NCBI GenBank assembly: GCA_021295155.1
Contig: JAJTJC010000035.1
Span: 868,001-932,000, forward strand
DNA from: Flavobacteriaceae bacterium D16
GTDB taxonomy: Bacteria > Bacteroidota > Bacteroidia > Flavobacteriales > Flavobacteriaceae
Length of the DNA: 64,000 nucleotides
Reading direction: 5' to 3'
Every line of letters starts with the position of its first letter. Position 1 is the stretch's first letter. Shown here in pieces: positions 7,771 through 16,087 of this stretch. The translations under genes and the position numbers were made by a program. Below the pieces are notes generated by a model that made no database searches, was not told the origin of the DNA, and was given only the letters and a program-made list of their open reading frames with translations.

Positions 7771-8331
7771 ATGAAAATATTAAAATGGGTATTAATCGTC
7801 ATCATCGCTCTTGTATTACTATTTGTCTTTATCGGCATGCCTTATCTTAAGGAACAAACCAAAAAAAATAGTCCGGAAAAAGTCGCAACCTATGTTGGAA
7901 ACGGTATGGACATGCAAGTGAAATACAGCAGTCCGTTTAAAAAAGGACGTGTAATCTTCGGGGACCTGGTGCCCTATGACGCGGTTTGGCGCACCGGGGC
8001 AAATGAGCCCACTACCTTTACTACCAAAACAGCTATTAAGATACAGGGTAATGAATTAGCTCCCGGCACGTATTCGCTCTGGACCATCCCGGGACAAAGG
8101 AGCTGGATGGTTATGTTTAATTCTGAAGTGCCGGATTGGGGGGTTACCCTAATCAGTGGCGGGAGTAAAACAACCTATAATGAAGCAAGTGATGCAATCA
8201 AGATACAGGTACCGGTGGTAACCCTTGATATGCCCGTGGAGAGTTTTACCATAGACTTCCAGGAGACTGAGGGCTTGAACCTTAGCCTGGCATGGGACCA
8301 TACACGGATAAGCATACCAATCAACAAATAA
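7771..8331 (+). CDS. DUF2911 family membrane-anchored protein
   Basis: A 186-residue protein with one N-terminal membrane helix (residues ~4-24) and a DUF2911 domain typical of Bacteroidota: KYSSPFKKGRVIFG, VPYDAVWRTGANE, LAPGTYSLWTIPG. The domain probably faces the periplasm and its function is not known. It follows galM by 29 bp and leads directly into meaB, whose possible ATG overlaps the end of this gene, so the three may be cotranscribed. Confidence 0.88.
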   Translation: MKILKWVLIVIIALVLLFVFIGMPYLKEQTKKNSPEKVATYVGNGMDMQVKYSSPFKKGRVIFGDLVPYDAVWRTGANEPTTFTTKTAIKIQGNELAPGTYSLWTIPGQRSWMVMFNSEVPDWGVTLISGGSKTTYNEASDAIKIQVPVVTLDMPVESFTIDFQETEGLNLSLAWDHTRISIPINK

Positions 8332-8333
8332 GC

Positions 8334-9374
8334 TTGAGTAATCCTTCACATACAGGATCTGATGGGATTTCCCGCATAAACTTCAAACGAAAAAAAATCC
8401 CTTCCGTTAATGAATTGGCGGAATCCATATTTGGAGGTAACAAAACCTTACTGGCCAGAGCGATTACCCTTATTGAAAGCAGGCGGCCCGAAGACCATAT
8501 CCTCGCACAAGAACTAATAGAAATTTGCCTGCCTAAGGGCCCAGAGAGTATTCGAATAGGTATTACAGGAGTGCCGGGAGTAGGTAAAAGTACCTTTATT
8601 GAACGTTTGGGAAAAATGATTACCGGTATGGGCAAAAAGGTTGCCGTACTTGCCGTTGACCCCAGCAGTTCAGTAACCAAAGGCAGTATTTTAGGGGATA
8701 AAACCAGGATGTACGAACTTTCAAGGGATCCTCATGCTTTTATCCGCCCTTCACCTACAGGCGATTCTCTTGGCGGGGTAGCTAGGAAAACCCGGGAGTC
8801 CGTTATTCTCTGCGAGGCTGCCGGATACGAAGTAATTCTCATTGAAACGGTGGGTGTGGGACAAAGTGAAACGGCCGTTCATAGTATGGTTGATTTTTTC
8901 CTTCTGCTCAAACTGGCAGGTGCAGGCGACGAGCTACAGGGAATTAAACGAGGAATCATGGAAATGGCTGATGGAGTTGTAATCAACAAGGCAGATGGAG
9001 ATAACCTCAAACAAGCACAGCGGGCACGGACCGAATTTGAGCGCGCCTTGCAATTATATCCGCCCAAACAAAATGGATGGCTACCCAAAGTCACTACTTG
9101 TTCGGCGCTGAATAATGAAGGTGTTTCAGAGCTCTGGCAAATGATTGAAGACTTCATTAAGAGTAATAAGGAGTCTGGGTATTTTAACGCCCAGCGCAGG
9201 GAACAAAACACCAACTGGTTTCTTCAAACGGTAGATGAAAGGCTGAAATCCAGCTTTTACGAACATCCAGATGTTAAAGCCAAATTGGATAAATTGGTCA
9301 ATAAGGTTGGTAACAACAAGATATCACCGTTTAAAGCTGCGGACCTCCTTCTTTCTTCTTTTAAAAAGAACTGA
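8334..9374 (+). CDS. meaB: methylmalonyl-CoA mutase-associated GTPase MeaB
   Basis: P-loop GTPase of the MeaB/ArgK family that gates cofactor loading and protects adenosylcobalamin-dependent acyl-CoA mutases. Walker A is GVPGVGKSTF, switch regions include DPSSSVTKGSILGDK and IETVGVGQSE, and NKAD is the guanine-specificity motif. I favour the TTG at 8334, three bases after the DUF2911 stop. The ATG at 8292 would overlap that gene by 40 bp and add 14 residues that look unlike MeaB. No mutase gene lies in this window, so the partner must be elsewhere. Confidence 0.9.
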   Translation: MSNPSHTGSDGISRINFKRKKIPSVNELAESIFGGNKTLLARAITLIESRRPEDHILAQELIEICLPKGPESIRIGITGVPGVGKSTFIERLGKMITGMGKKVAVLAVDPSSSVTKGSILGDKTRMYELSRDPHAFIRPSPTGDSLGGVARKTRESVILCEAAGYEVILIETVGVGQSETAVHSMVDFFLLLKLAGAGDELQGIKRGIMEMADGVVINKADGDNLKQAQRARTEFERALQLYPPKQNGWLPKVTTCSALNNEGVSELWQMIEDFIKSNKESGYFNAQRREQNTNWFLQTVDERLKSSFYEHPDVKAKLDKLVNKVGNNKISPFKAADLLLSSFKKN

Positions 9375-9385
9375 AATAAAAAACC

Positions 9386-9393
9386 TAATTTTG
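9386..9393 (+). promoter_or_regulatory. candidate -7 promoter element
   Basis: TAATTTTG matches TAnnTTTG and ends 21 bp before the ATG of the glycosyltransferase gene at 9415. No clear TTG -33 element is at the right distance. Confidence 0.5.
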
Positions 9394-9414
9394 TCGCAAT
9401 TCTAAAGTGTCTCA

Positions 9415-10374
9415 ATGAATCCCATCACTGACGCCCAGTTATCCCTGATAATCCCTGTTTTCAACGAAGCAGATAATGTAGGCCTGCTTGCAGCAAAGAT
9501 TAATGATGCGCTGGAAGGGTATAACTATGAAATTATTTTTGTAGATGATTTCTCAACAGACGGTACCCGGAAGGTGATCAAGGAGATGGTCGATGAACAT
9601 ATCCACCTCATTGAACTCAAAAAGAATTACGGCCAAAGCCTGGCCCTGGCTGCAGGAATTGATTATGCGAGTGGTGAATACATTATTACAATGGACGGGG
9701 ATTTACAGAATGATCCCGGAGATATACCCCAGATGCTTCACTTCGCGGTCAATGAAGAATTTGATGTAGTAACCGGTATCAGGCAAAAGCGAAAAGATTC
9801 CCTGGTTAAAAAGATCCCTTCAAAAATCGCCAATTTCATGGTACGAAGGGTTACCAAACTGGATATAAAGGATAACGGTTGTGCTCTTAAGGTGTTTACC
9901 CGCGATATTGCCAAAGATCTGAACCTCTACGGTGAGATGCACCGGTTTATTACCCTGCTTGCACACCTGGAGGGTGCACAGATCAAACAAGTACCTGTTA
10001 GGCATCACGCCCGTAATGCCGGGGTATCCAAATACGGTCTGGAACGCGTTTTTAAAGTGGTAGCCGATATGATGCTTCTACTTTTTATTCGCAAATATTT
10101 CCAGCGGCCCATACACCTGTTTGGGATTTTTGGGGTTATGCTCACGGTGCTGGGCATCCTCATCAATGCGTATTTGTTTATACTGAAATGGGGTTTTGGT
10201 CAAGATATCGGAAATCGCCCCCTGTTGATTTTTGGGATGATGTTCATTCTTGCCGGTATTCAATTATTTACAATTGGTATTGTTATGGAGTTGATGATCC
10301 GGACCTATTATGAATCACAGGATAAGCGGCCCTACCGAATAAAGCGAACAAGCATTGGCGGCAAAAATCAGTAA
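9415..10374 (+). CDS. GT2 polyprenyl-phosphate glycosyltransferase (DPM1/GtrB-like)
   Basis: Transfers a sugar from a nucleotide donor to a polyprenyl phosphate at the inner membrane. The GT-A domain covers residues 1-~230, with VDDFSTDGT and the metal-binding DGDLQNDP. Two C-terminal membrane helices (~residues 235-260 and 270-295) are as in GtrB/ArnC-type enzymes. The flippase-like gene overlaps its 3' end by 20 bp. An ArnT-like transferase converges just beyond it. Together these suggest a supply of lipid-linked sugar for periplasmic glycosylation. The sugar itself is unknown. Confidence 0.88.
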   Translation: MNPITDAQLSLIIPVFNEADNVGLLAAKINDALEGYNYEIIFVDDFSTDGTRKVIKEMVDEHIHLIELKKNYGQSLALAAGIDYASGEYIITMDGDLQNDPGDIPQMLHFAVNEEFDVVTGIRQKRKDSLVKKIPSKIANFMVRRVTKLDIKDNGCALKVFTRDIAKDLNLYGEMHRFITLLAHLEGAQIKQVPVRHHARNAGVSKYGLERVFKVVADMMLLLFIRKYFQRPIHLFGIFGVMLTVLGILINAYLFILKWGFGQDIGNRPLLIFGMMFILAGIQLFTIGIVMELMIRTYYESQDKRPYRIKRTSIGGKNQ

Positions 10375-11227
10375 AAAAGTCCTTACCACCGCGCTGAAAC
10401 TGATTGCCAGTGCAGTGCTGCTCTATTTTGTTTTCAGTAAAATCCAATTAAAGGACGTTCTGCTCACAGTACGGGAAACAGATCCTGTATTTCTCTTACT
10501 CGCACTCCTGGCCTTTATATGCTCCAAGTTCCTGGCCGCTTTTCGCCTTAATGCCTATTTGCATCAACTGCAGGTGTTGCTCACCCATGTAAGTAACCTC
10601 AAATTATACCTGCTGGGAATGTTCTATAACCTTTTCCTGCCAGGTGGTATTGGAGGCGATGCTTATAAAGGATACGTCCTGAAGAAAGAATATGGGATCA
10701 AAACTAAGCGTGTGGTAGCCATTATGGTACTGGACCGGTTAAGCGGACTGTTGCTACTTTTCTTATATGCCTGTCTCCTGGCACTGATGCTGGAAGTTAC
10801 GGCTGCATTGTGGATGCGCATCTTGATTGTTTTGGCGCTGTTCCTTTCCCTGGCAGTCTTTTGGCTGCTAAACAAGCGATTTTTCGATTATGTATTTCCG
10901 GTTTTCTGGAAGTCACTGGGATATTCCGCAGGAGTACAGCTACTGCAGTTGGTATGTGTAATGCTAATTTGGAAATCCCTGGGAATCAATACGTCACTAG
11001 TCCCCTACCTCTTTGTCTTCCTCCTGTCTTCCATTGTGGCCGTTCTGCCCATAACTATAGGGGGTATTGGTAGCCGGGAAGTAGTTTTTCTCTACGGTGC
11101 ACTCTGGTTAGGACTGGAAGAAGGAACTGCTATTAGTATAAGTGTGGTTTTCTTTTTAATCACAGCACTGGTTTCCTTATTTGGGGTGATTTACCATTTT
11201 AAAAAACCGGTTCTCGAAGTGTATTAA
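10355..11227 (+). CDS. flippase-like integral membrane protein (UPF0104/AglD-type)
   Basis: A 290-residue membrane protein with about seven or eight helices. The family motif around residue 90 (FYNLFLPGGIGGDAYKG) marks the lysylphosphatidylglycerol synthase TM region/UPF0104 family. A second hallmark, PITIGGIGSREVVFLYGAL, lies near residue 235. The frame opens with a TTG at 10355, inside the GT2 gene, with no convenient ATG. The overlap implies translational coupling, so a role in handling the lipid-linked sugar made by the upstream enzyme is likely. Confidence 0.85.
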   Translation: MAAKISKKVLTTALKLIASAVLLYFVFSKIQLKDVLLTVRETDPVFLLLALLAFICSKFLAAFRLNAYLHQLQVLLTHVSNLKLYLLGMFYNLFLPGGIGGDAYKGYVLKKEYGIKTKRVVAIMVLDRLSGLLLLFLYACLLALMLEVTAALWMRILIVLALFLSLAVFWLLNKRFFDYVFPVFWKSLGYSAGVQLLQLVCVMLIWKSLGINTSLVPYLFVFLLSSIVAVLPITIGGIGSREVVFLYGALWLGLEEGTAISISVVFFLITALVSLFGVIYHFKKPVLEVY

Positions 11228-11240
11228 AAAAGGCCAGGAA

Positions 11241-12896
11241 TCATTTCAAATACACCAGATGGCGTTTTCGGATTACCTCCTTTCGGGTTTCGGGATTCAG
11301 GAAACGGGCCTGTAACCTTGTGATCCGGAATTGATCTGTGGCATACTGTTCTTCCCAACTGAGTCCTTTAGCCTTTAGAACATCAAGCTCCTTATCCGTG
11401 GCATAAACCCAGATATCATTCATATCAATTACCCTTTCTGAAGAAGTGATCTTAACAGGCTCTCGATTGTAAAAATCCAGGGCCCAGGTATGAGCTTCCG
11501 ACAGTTTGTAGATGCGATTAACTGGAATGTTCTTTTCCTTAACTATATCCGCCATAGTGGCCCCCGCCTCGTATTGTAGTAGGGATGGGTAAAATGAAGA
11601 ATTCAGTGATAAATTGAGTATTGTGGCACTTAGCACAGCCGTGGTAATAATTTTCTGAAAGGGATCTGAGCGTTCTACAATCACATAAACCAGTATAGAT
11701 ATAGCAAATGACAGCAATAAATTCTCGCGGATTCCAGCCTCAAACACAAAATGATTTAGTAAGGCTGTAACTACCAAACACAAACCAAAAATTCCATACT
11801 GGATATTCCGGAAAATTCGCAACACCTTTTCCTTAGCTGAATCCTTCAGATAAACCAGGTAGGCCGCCGTTAGTACCGCAAAGAGCGGAATAGTTATATT
11901 CAAGTAATGAGGCAGCTTAAACTGAGCAAAACTAATTAAGAGAAATATTAAAGTGATTCCCCCTATCGTCATGACCTCAACACCTTTTTCCAATCGGAAA
12001 CGGTTTTTAAAAATCCGTTTTATCCTTGTCCCATAAGCAGCCAGTCCAATAACGGTCCATGGCAAAAAGACCCAGAGGAAGGTATGGAAAAAGAAGAAAT
12101 AGTCACTACTGTTTTGGCCTACCCCTTCCCCGCTTAATCGCTCAAAACTCTGTTCCCAGAAGATAAACCTAAAGCCAGTGCGATTGGTTTTACCCCGGAT
12201 TACCTTTTCGGGATGCAAATCAAATTGCTGGTAGTACGCATAGAGCATGGGAGTTATTGTCAGGGCAATAACCAGGAGGGCAACGAGAACGCGCCAATCG
12301 AATAAGAGTTTCCATTTTCGGGTATAGGCTATATAACACAGGAGGGGCAATGCAATGACAACCAGTGCAATTTGACCCTTGGTAGAAAAAGCAAGTCCCG
12401 CGCCTACGGCTCCAAGAATGATGTTCCCCAGGGATCTTCGCTGCAGGTACAACAACAGTTGCCACAAAGCAAATACTGTAAAACCAGTTAGTACAGCATC
12501 TGTTCGCACATCAATTACGGATAGTACAATGGTCTGCGAAGAAAGAAAAATCAGGGCGGCAATCTTTCCGGCATCTTTACTGTACAATGCTTTTCCCAGA
12601 CCATAGCAGCTCCAGCCTCCTAACAAGGTCACCAATATAGCCGGTATGCGGTAGGCCCAGTCATAGATCCCAAATATTTTAAAGGACAAAGCGGCCAGCC
12701 AGTAATGTAAATGGGGTTTGTCCAGGTATTCTTCAGGCCCCTTGAAAAGGTTAATGAAATCATTCTCCTGAACCATCCGCATGGCCATTACAGCAAACTG
12801 AGCAGAATCGTTTTCGAAAAGGGTAACGAACATACCAGCCAGGTAAACCAGCAATATTAGTCCAATGAATATCCAGAATCGCGTCCGGGAGATCAT
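11241..12896 (-). CDS. ArnT-like/PMT family glycosyltransferase
   Basis: A 551-residue membrane glycosyltransferase that takes sugars from polyprenyl-phosphate donors. An N-terminal helix is followed by a periplasmic loop with a conserved acidic residue (FENDSAQFAVMAMRM), then EYLDKPHLHYWLAALSFKIF, typical of ArnT/PMT-2 proteins, and about ten further helices. I chose the ATG at 12896 because it overlaps the upstream phosphatase stop as ATGA; the longer frame to 12944 would start inside that gene. The acceptor could be lipid A, protein or another glycan. Confidence 0.88.
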   Translation of the reverse strand: MISRTRFWIFIGLILLVYLAGMFVTLFENDSAQFAVMAMRMVQENDFINLFKGPEEYLDKPHLHYWLAALSFKIFGIYDWAYRIPAILVTLLGGWSCYGLGKALYSKDAGKIAALIFLSSQTIVLSVIDVRTDAVLTGFTVFALWQLLLYLQRRSLGNIILGAVGAGLAFSTKGQIALVVIALPLLCYIAYTRKWKLLFDWRVLVALLVIALTITPMLYAYYQQFDLHPEKVIRGKTNRTGFRFIFWEQSFERLSGEGVGQNSSDYFFFFHTFLWVFLPWTVIGLAAYGTRIKRIFKNRFRLEKGVEVMTIGGITLIFLLISFAQFKLPHYLNITIPLFAVLTAAYLVYLKDSAKEKVLRIFRNIQYGIFGLCLVVTALLNHFVFEAGIRENLLLSFAISILVYVIVERSDPFQKIITTAVLSATILNLSLNSSFYPSLLQYEAGATMADIVKEKNIPVNRIYKLSEAHTWALDFYNREPVKITSSERVIDMNDIWVYATDKELDVLKAKGLSWEEQYATDQFRITRLQARFLNPETRKEVIRKRHLVYLK

Positions 12897-13462
12897 AAAC
12901 GCAGTTTGTATGTGGCAAATATAAATAACCTGGAAAAGGTCCACCCAAATAATCCTCCGATAAGCAGACCGGTAAGTACATCCAGTGGAAAGTGAACACC
13001 AATATAGATGCGGCTATAGGCTACAATCAATGCCCAGAATATCAGGAAATATTTAAGATAAGGGAACCTGGAATTCAGCAGGCAGCTAAAAAAAAGGGCA
13101 ATTGCAAAAGAATTGGCGGCATGGGCCGAAAAATAACCAAATTTGCCTCCACAACTGGCTTTTACCAGTCGCACCTGATCCGCCAGATCCGGATCGTGGC
13201 AGGGTCTGAATCGCATCACCCCATACTTGAAAAAATTGGCCAACTGGTCTGTGCAGGTAATCAATATACCCACACTCACTAAAAGTATAAGTGTCTTCTT
13301 CCAGCCAAAATGGATATAGCTCAGGATAAGTAAGATCAGATATAGGGGAATGGAGGTCCACTTATTGGTTAGCAGCAACCAAAAGGAATCCCAACTTTCC
13401 GTACCCATTTGATTAAGAAAGAGGAATAGTTCCTGATCCAACTTGATAAGTTCCTCCAACAT
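12893..13462 (-). CDS. PAP2 family membrane lipid phosphatase
   Basis: A 189-residue phosphatidic-acid phosphatase type 2 protein, with candidate substrates undecaprenyl diphosphate or lipid A phosphates. The three catalytic motifs are present: KYGVMRFRP, SAHAANS (usual form PSGH) and SRIYIGVHFPLDV with the active-site His. About five membrane helices are visible. It is coupled to the ArnT-like gene by a 4-bp overlap, so it may recycle the polyprenyl carrier or trim a phosphate before sugar addition. The upstream small gene is on the same strand 5 bp away. Confidence 0.9.
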   Translation of the reverse strand: MLEELIKLDQELFLFLNQMGTESWDSFWLLLTNKWTSIPLYLILLILSYIHFGWKKTLILLVSVGILITCTDQLANFFKYGVMRFRPCHDPDLADQVRLVKASCGGKFGYFSAHAANSFAIALFFSCLLNSRFPYLKYFLIFWALIVAYSRIYIGVHFPLDVLTGLLIGGLFGWTFSRLFIFATYKLRL

Positions 13463-13466
13463 ACTC

Positions 13467-13694
13467 CTAAGATTGGTAACGGCTCACTTCCCTGTCATAA
13501 AATGCAACCGCCTCTTCAATGAGCTGTTCGGTTTCAGCAGCAAGGTCTGCCTCATCTTCACGGGCAAATTCCTCGAGCCATTCTACTTCATCATTTTCAA
13601 GGTTGATAATAAACCTCGGATATTCCGTATGCACAATAAAAATAGCATCCGGAAAATCGGTGTTATCGCCCAGAAGGAATTTTGGAAGTGTCAT
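13467..13694 (-). CDS. small acidic conserved hypothetical protein
   Basis: A 75-residue, strongly acidic, soluble protein without a signal peptide. It has a beta-rich first half (AIFIVHTEYPRFIINL) and a Glu/Ala-rich helical second half. No domain recognised. It lies 5 bp before the PAP2 gene and 26 bp after the MATE gene stop, all leftward, which supports real translation as part of an operon. Confidence 0.65.
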   Translation of the reverse strand: MTLPKFLLGDNTDFPDAIFIVHTEYPRFIINLENDEVEWLEEFAREDEADLAAETEQLIEEAVAFYDREVSRYQS

Positions 13695-13719
13695 GGAAGT
13701 TGGATTAGTTATTCAAATA

Positions 13720-15087
13720 TTAGTTTGCAATCAGTCGTTTGGTCATATAATTGAATCGAATATACAACATTATAGCCGATGCAGTAAGGCCGGAAAGCAG
13801 ACCAATCCAGATACCAACGCTTTTTAAATCGGTGTATAATCCGAGGTAAAAGCTCAACGGGAAACCCACAACCCAGTAGGCGATAAAAGTAATTAGTGTA
13901 GGGATCTTGACATCCTGCAGGCCTTTTAAAGCTCCTAGAATTACTACTTGCAGACCATCAGATATCTGGAAAAAAGCGGATACCAGCAGCAATTGGGCTG
14001 CTATTCCAATTACCTCCAGATTATCAGCCTGGTTAATAAGGTCGTGCTCATCCAGATAAAGGGTTGGAAACCAATAACGACCAAGCATAAATAGGATGGC
14101 AAAGATGATTTCCAGCAAGAAGGTCATAAAGAATATGGATCGGGCTATCCGTCTTAGTTCCACGAAATTATTCAGGCCTTTCTGGTTCCCTATCCGGATC
14201 ATGGCAGCAACACCAAGCCCCATACCAAACATAAAGGTCATACTACTGAGGTTCAGGGCTATCTGGTTAGCCGCCTGAGGGTTTTTCCCAAGCACACCGC
14301 TAATCCAGGTGGCAGCCGTAAATATGGCTACTTCAAATAGCATTTGAAGTGCAGATGGAAAACCCAGGTTCATTATCTTTTTAAGGTATCTTGTTTCTAG
14401 TTTCCGGAAATTAAACCCGGTTACAAAGTCGTGAAATTTCTTTCGGTTTTTCAATAGGTACCAAAGAAAGATGAGCATGACTATTCGTGCCACCAAGGTC
14501 CCAATAGCCGCCCCAACTACTCCCATTTTTGGAAATCCAAAAGCACCAAAAATCAAGAGGTAATTCAGGATGATATTCACCACATTAGCCAGAATGGTGG
14601 CAAACATGGGGTACTTGGTTTGAGACAAGCCTTCCGAGAACTGCTTAAAGGCCTGAAACATGATCAGGGGAATCAGGGAAAATGCTACTATGTCCAGGTA
14701 AGGAATGGCCAATACAACCACTTCTTCTGGCTGTTCCATGTAACGCATAAGCGGTTTCGCCAGGAGAATTATACCAAAAAGAACTAGTCCCAGCAGTGTA
14801 CAGAGTAACAGGCCATGCTTGAGGGCGCTTTTTCCGGCAATGCGATCACCAGCCCCATCGGCTTCGGCAACCAGCGGCGTTATGGCAGTAGAAAAACCGA
14901 TCCCTATGGACATCGCGATAAATACAAAACTGTTCCCCAGCGAAACAGCCGCCAGTTCGGCGGTACCCAATTGCCCCACCATAATATTGTCAGCAAAGGC
15001 AACAAAAGTATGTCCCAGCATCCCCAGGATCACTGGAGCTGCAAGACGAGCATTAAATCGGAATTCTTTTGTGTACTGACGAAACAA
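13720..15087 (-). CDS. MATE family multidrug/sodium exporter
   Basis: A 455-residue inner-membrane antiporter with about 12 helices in two related halves. It starts with the typical ARLAAPVILGMLG helix and VGQLGTAELAAVSLGNS, and the second half repeats the pattern (ALQMLFEVAIFTAATW, GALKGLQDVKIPT). It is expected to export cationic or aromatic drugs or metabolites using an Na+ or H+ gradient. A 9-bp inverted repeat lies in the 106-bp gap to mazG. Confidence 0.93.
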   Translation of the reverse strand: MFRQYTKEFRFNARLAAPVILGMLGHTFVAFADNIMVGQLGTAELAAVSLGNSFVFIAMSIGIGFSTAITPLVAEADGAGDRIAGKSALKHGLLLCTLLGLVLFGIILLAKPLMRYMEQPEEVVVLAIPYLDIVAFSLIPLIMFQAFKQFSEGLSQTKYPMFATILANVVNIILNYLLIFGAFGFPKMGVVGAAIGTLVARIVMLIFLWYLLKNRKKFHDFVTGFNFRKLETRYLKKIMNLGFPSALQMLFEVAIFTAATWISGVLGKNPQAANQIALNLSSMTFMFGMGLGVAAMIRIGNQKGLNNFVELRRIARSIFFMTFLLEIIFAILFMLGRYWFPTLYLDEHDLINQADNLEVIGIAAQLLLVSAFFQISDGLQVVILGALKGLQDVKIPTLITFIAYWVVGFPLSFYLGLYTDLKSVGIWIGLLSGLTASAIMLYIRFNYMTKRLIAN

Positions 15088-15121
15088 GACTAACTAAATA
15101 AAAATATTATGCGTTTGAACG

Positions 15122-15183
15122 TGCCCTATAATAAAATGCATTTCCTTGTTTAACAGGGGATCAACAGTTATTGGTATAGGGCA
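15122..15183. repeat. spaced 9-bp inverted repeat upstream of the MATE gene
   Basis: TGCCCTATA (15122-15130) and TATAGGGCA (15175-15183) are perfect complements 44 bp apart. They fill much of the gap between the mazG stop and the MATE start. They could be two operator half-sites or a long hairpin; there is no adjacent U-run to suggest a terminator. Confidence 0.45.
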
Positions 15184-15193
15184 AACTCAAGTA

Positions 15194-15967
15194 TTAAAGG
15201 CCTTTTGCCTGTTCCCAATAAATATCCATCTCTGCCAGGGTCATATCTTTTAATGATTTTCCGGCATCTTTGGCTTTGCCTTCCAGGTACTTGAATCGCT
15301 TCATAAATTTCTTGTTGGTACGTTCGAGTGCGTTCTCAGGATTGACATCCAAAAAGCGGGCATAGTTCACCATAGAAAAAAGTACATCCCCAAATTCAGC
15401 TTCTATACGTTCTTCTTCTCCCAATGCCACTTCATGCTGCAATTCGCCTAATTCTTCCTTTAGCTTCTCAAACACCTGTTCCGGTTTTTCCCAATCGAAT
15501 CCAACGCCAGCTACCTTATCTTGTATCCTGTTGGCTTTTACAAGGGCCGGAAGACTGTTAGGTACCCCTTCCAAAACACTTTTCTTACCTTCCTTCAGCT
15601 TTATGGCCTCCCAGTTTTGCTTGACTTCCTCGGCATCTGATACTTCCACATCGCCATAAATATGAGGGTGACGATGAATTAATTTGTCGCTGATTACATT
15701 AGCCACATCAGCAATGTCAAAGGATTGGGTTTCAGAACCTATTTTGGCATAAAAGAAGATATGTAATAGCAGGTCGCCTAACTCTTTCTTAACCTCATCT
15801 AAATCCTCGTCCAGGATGGCATCTCCCAGCTCATAAGTCTCTTCAATGGTCAGGTGCCGTAAGGTCTGCATGGTTTGCTTGCGGTCCCAGGGACATTTTT
15901 CCCTGAGCTCATCCATAATGGTGAGTAATCTATCGAGTGCCTGTAACTGCGATTCCCGGCTGTTCAT
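15194..15967 (-). CDS. mazG: nucleoside triphosphate pyrophosphohydrolase
   Basis: House-cleaning enzyme that hydrolyses non-canonical NTPs to NMP and pyrophosphate. It has two MazG domains: the first with CPWDRKQTMQTLRH, EETYELGDAI and KKELGDLLLH (metal-binding Glu and Asp), the second with EELGELQHEV and EAEFGDVLFSMVNYAR. I chose the ATG at 15967 (257 residues). The ATG at 15994 would lie upstream of a good -7 box at 15984-15991 and so before the likely transcription start. Confidence 0.93.
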   Translation of the reverse strand: MNSRESQLQALDRLLTIMDELREKCPWDRKQTMQTLRHLTIEETYELGDAILDEDLDEVKKELGDLLLHIFFYAKIGSETQSFDIADVANVISDKLIHRHPHIYGDVEVSDAEEVKQNWEAIKLKEGKKSVLEGVPNSLPALVKANRIQDKVAGVGFDWEKPEQVFEKLKEELGELQHEVALGEEERIEAEFGDVLFSMVNYARFLDVNPENALERTNKKFMKRFKYLEGKAKDAGKSLKDMTLAEMDIYWEQAKGL

Positions 15968-15983
15968 GGTCCTTGAATTTGCG

Positions 15984-15991
15984 CAAAAGTA
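15984..15991 (-). promoter_or_regulatory. candidate -7 promoter element of mazG
   Basis: On the minus strand this reads TACTTTTG, a TAnnTTTG match ending 16 nt before the ATG at 15967. It decides between two possible starts for mazG. Confidence 0.6.
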
Positions 15992-16087
15992 CAAAGATCA
16001 GGGTTTGGGCATCGCTATTTTTTGGTGTATTTTTAAAGGTGAAACTTCCGGCAGCCTGCAAGGCAAAAGGACAACCTCTCCAGCCCA

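Noticed and set aside
13443-13827. Plus-strand frames across the small acidic gene and MATE 3' end
   Set aside because: The minus-strand frame at 13467-13694 fits an operon with 5-26 bp gaps and has protein-like composition; the plus frames do not.
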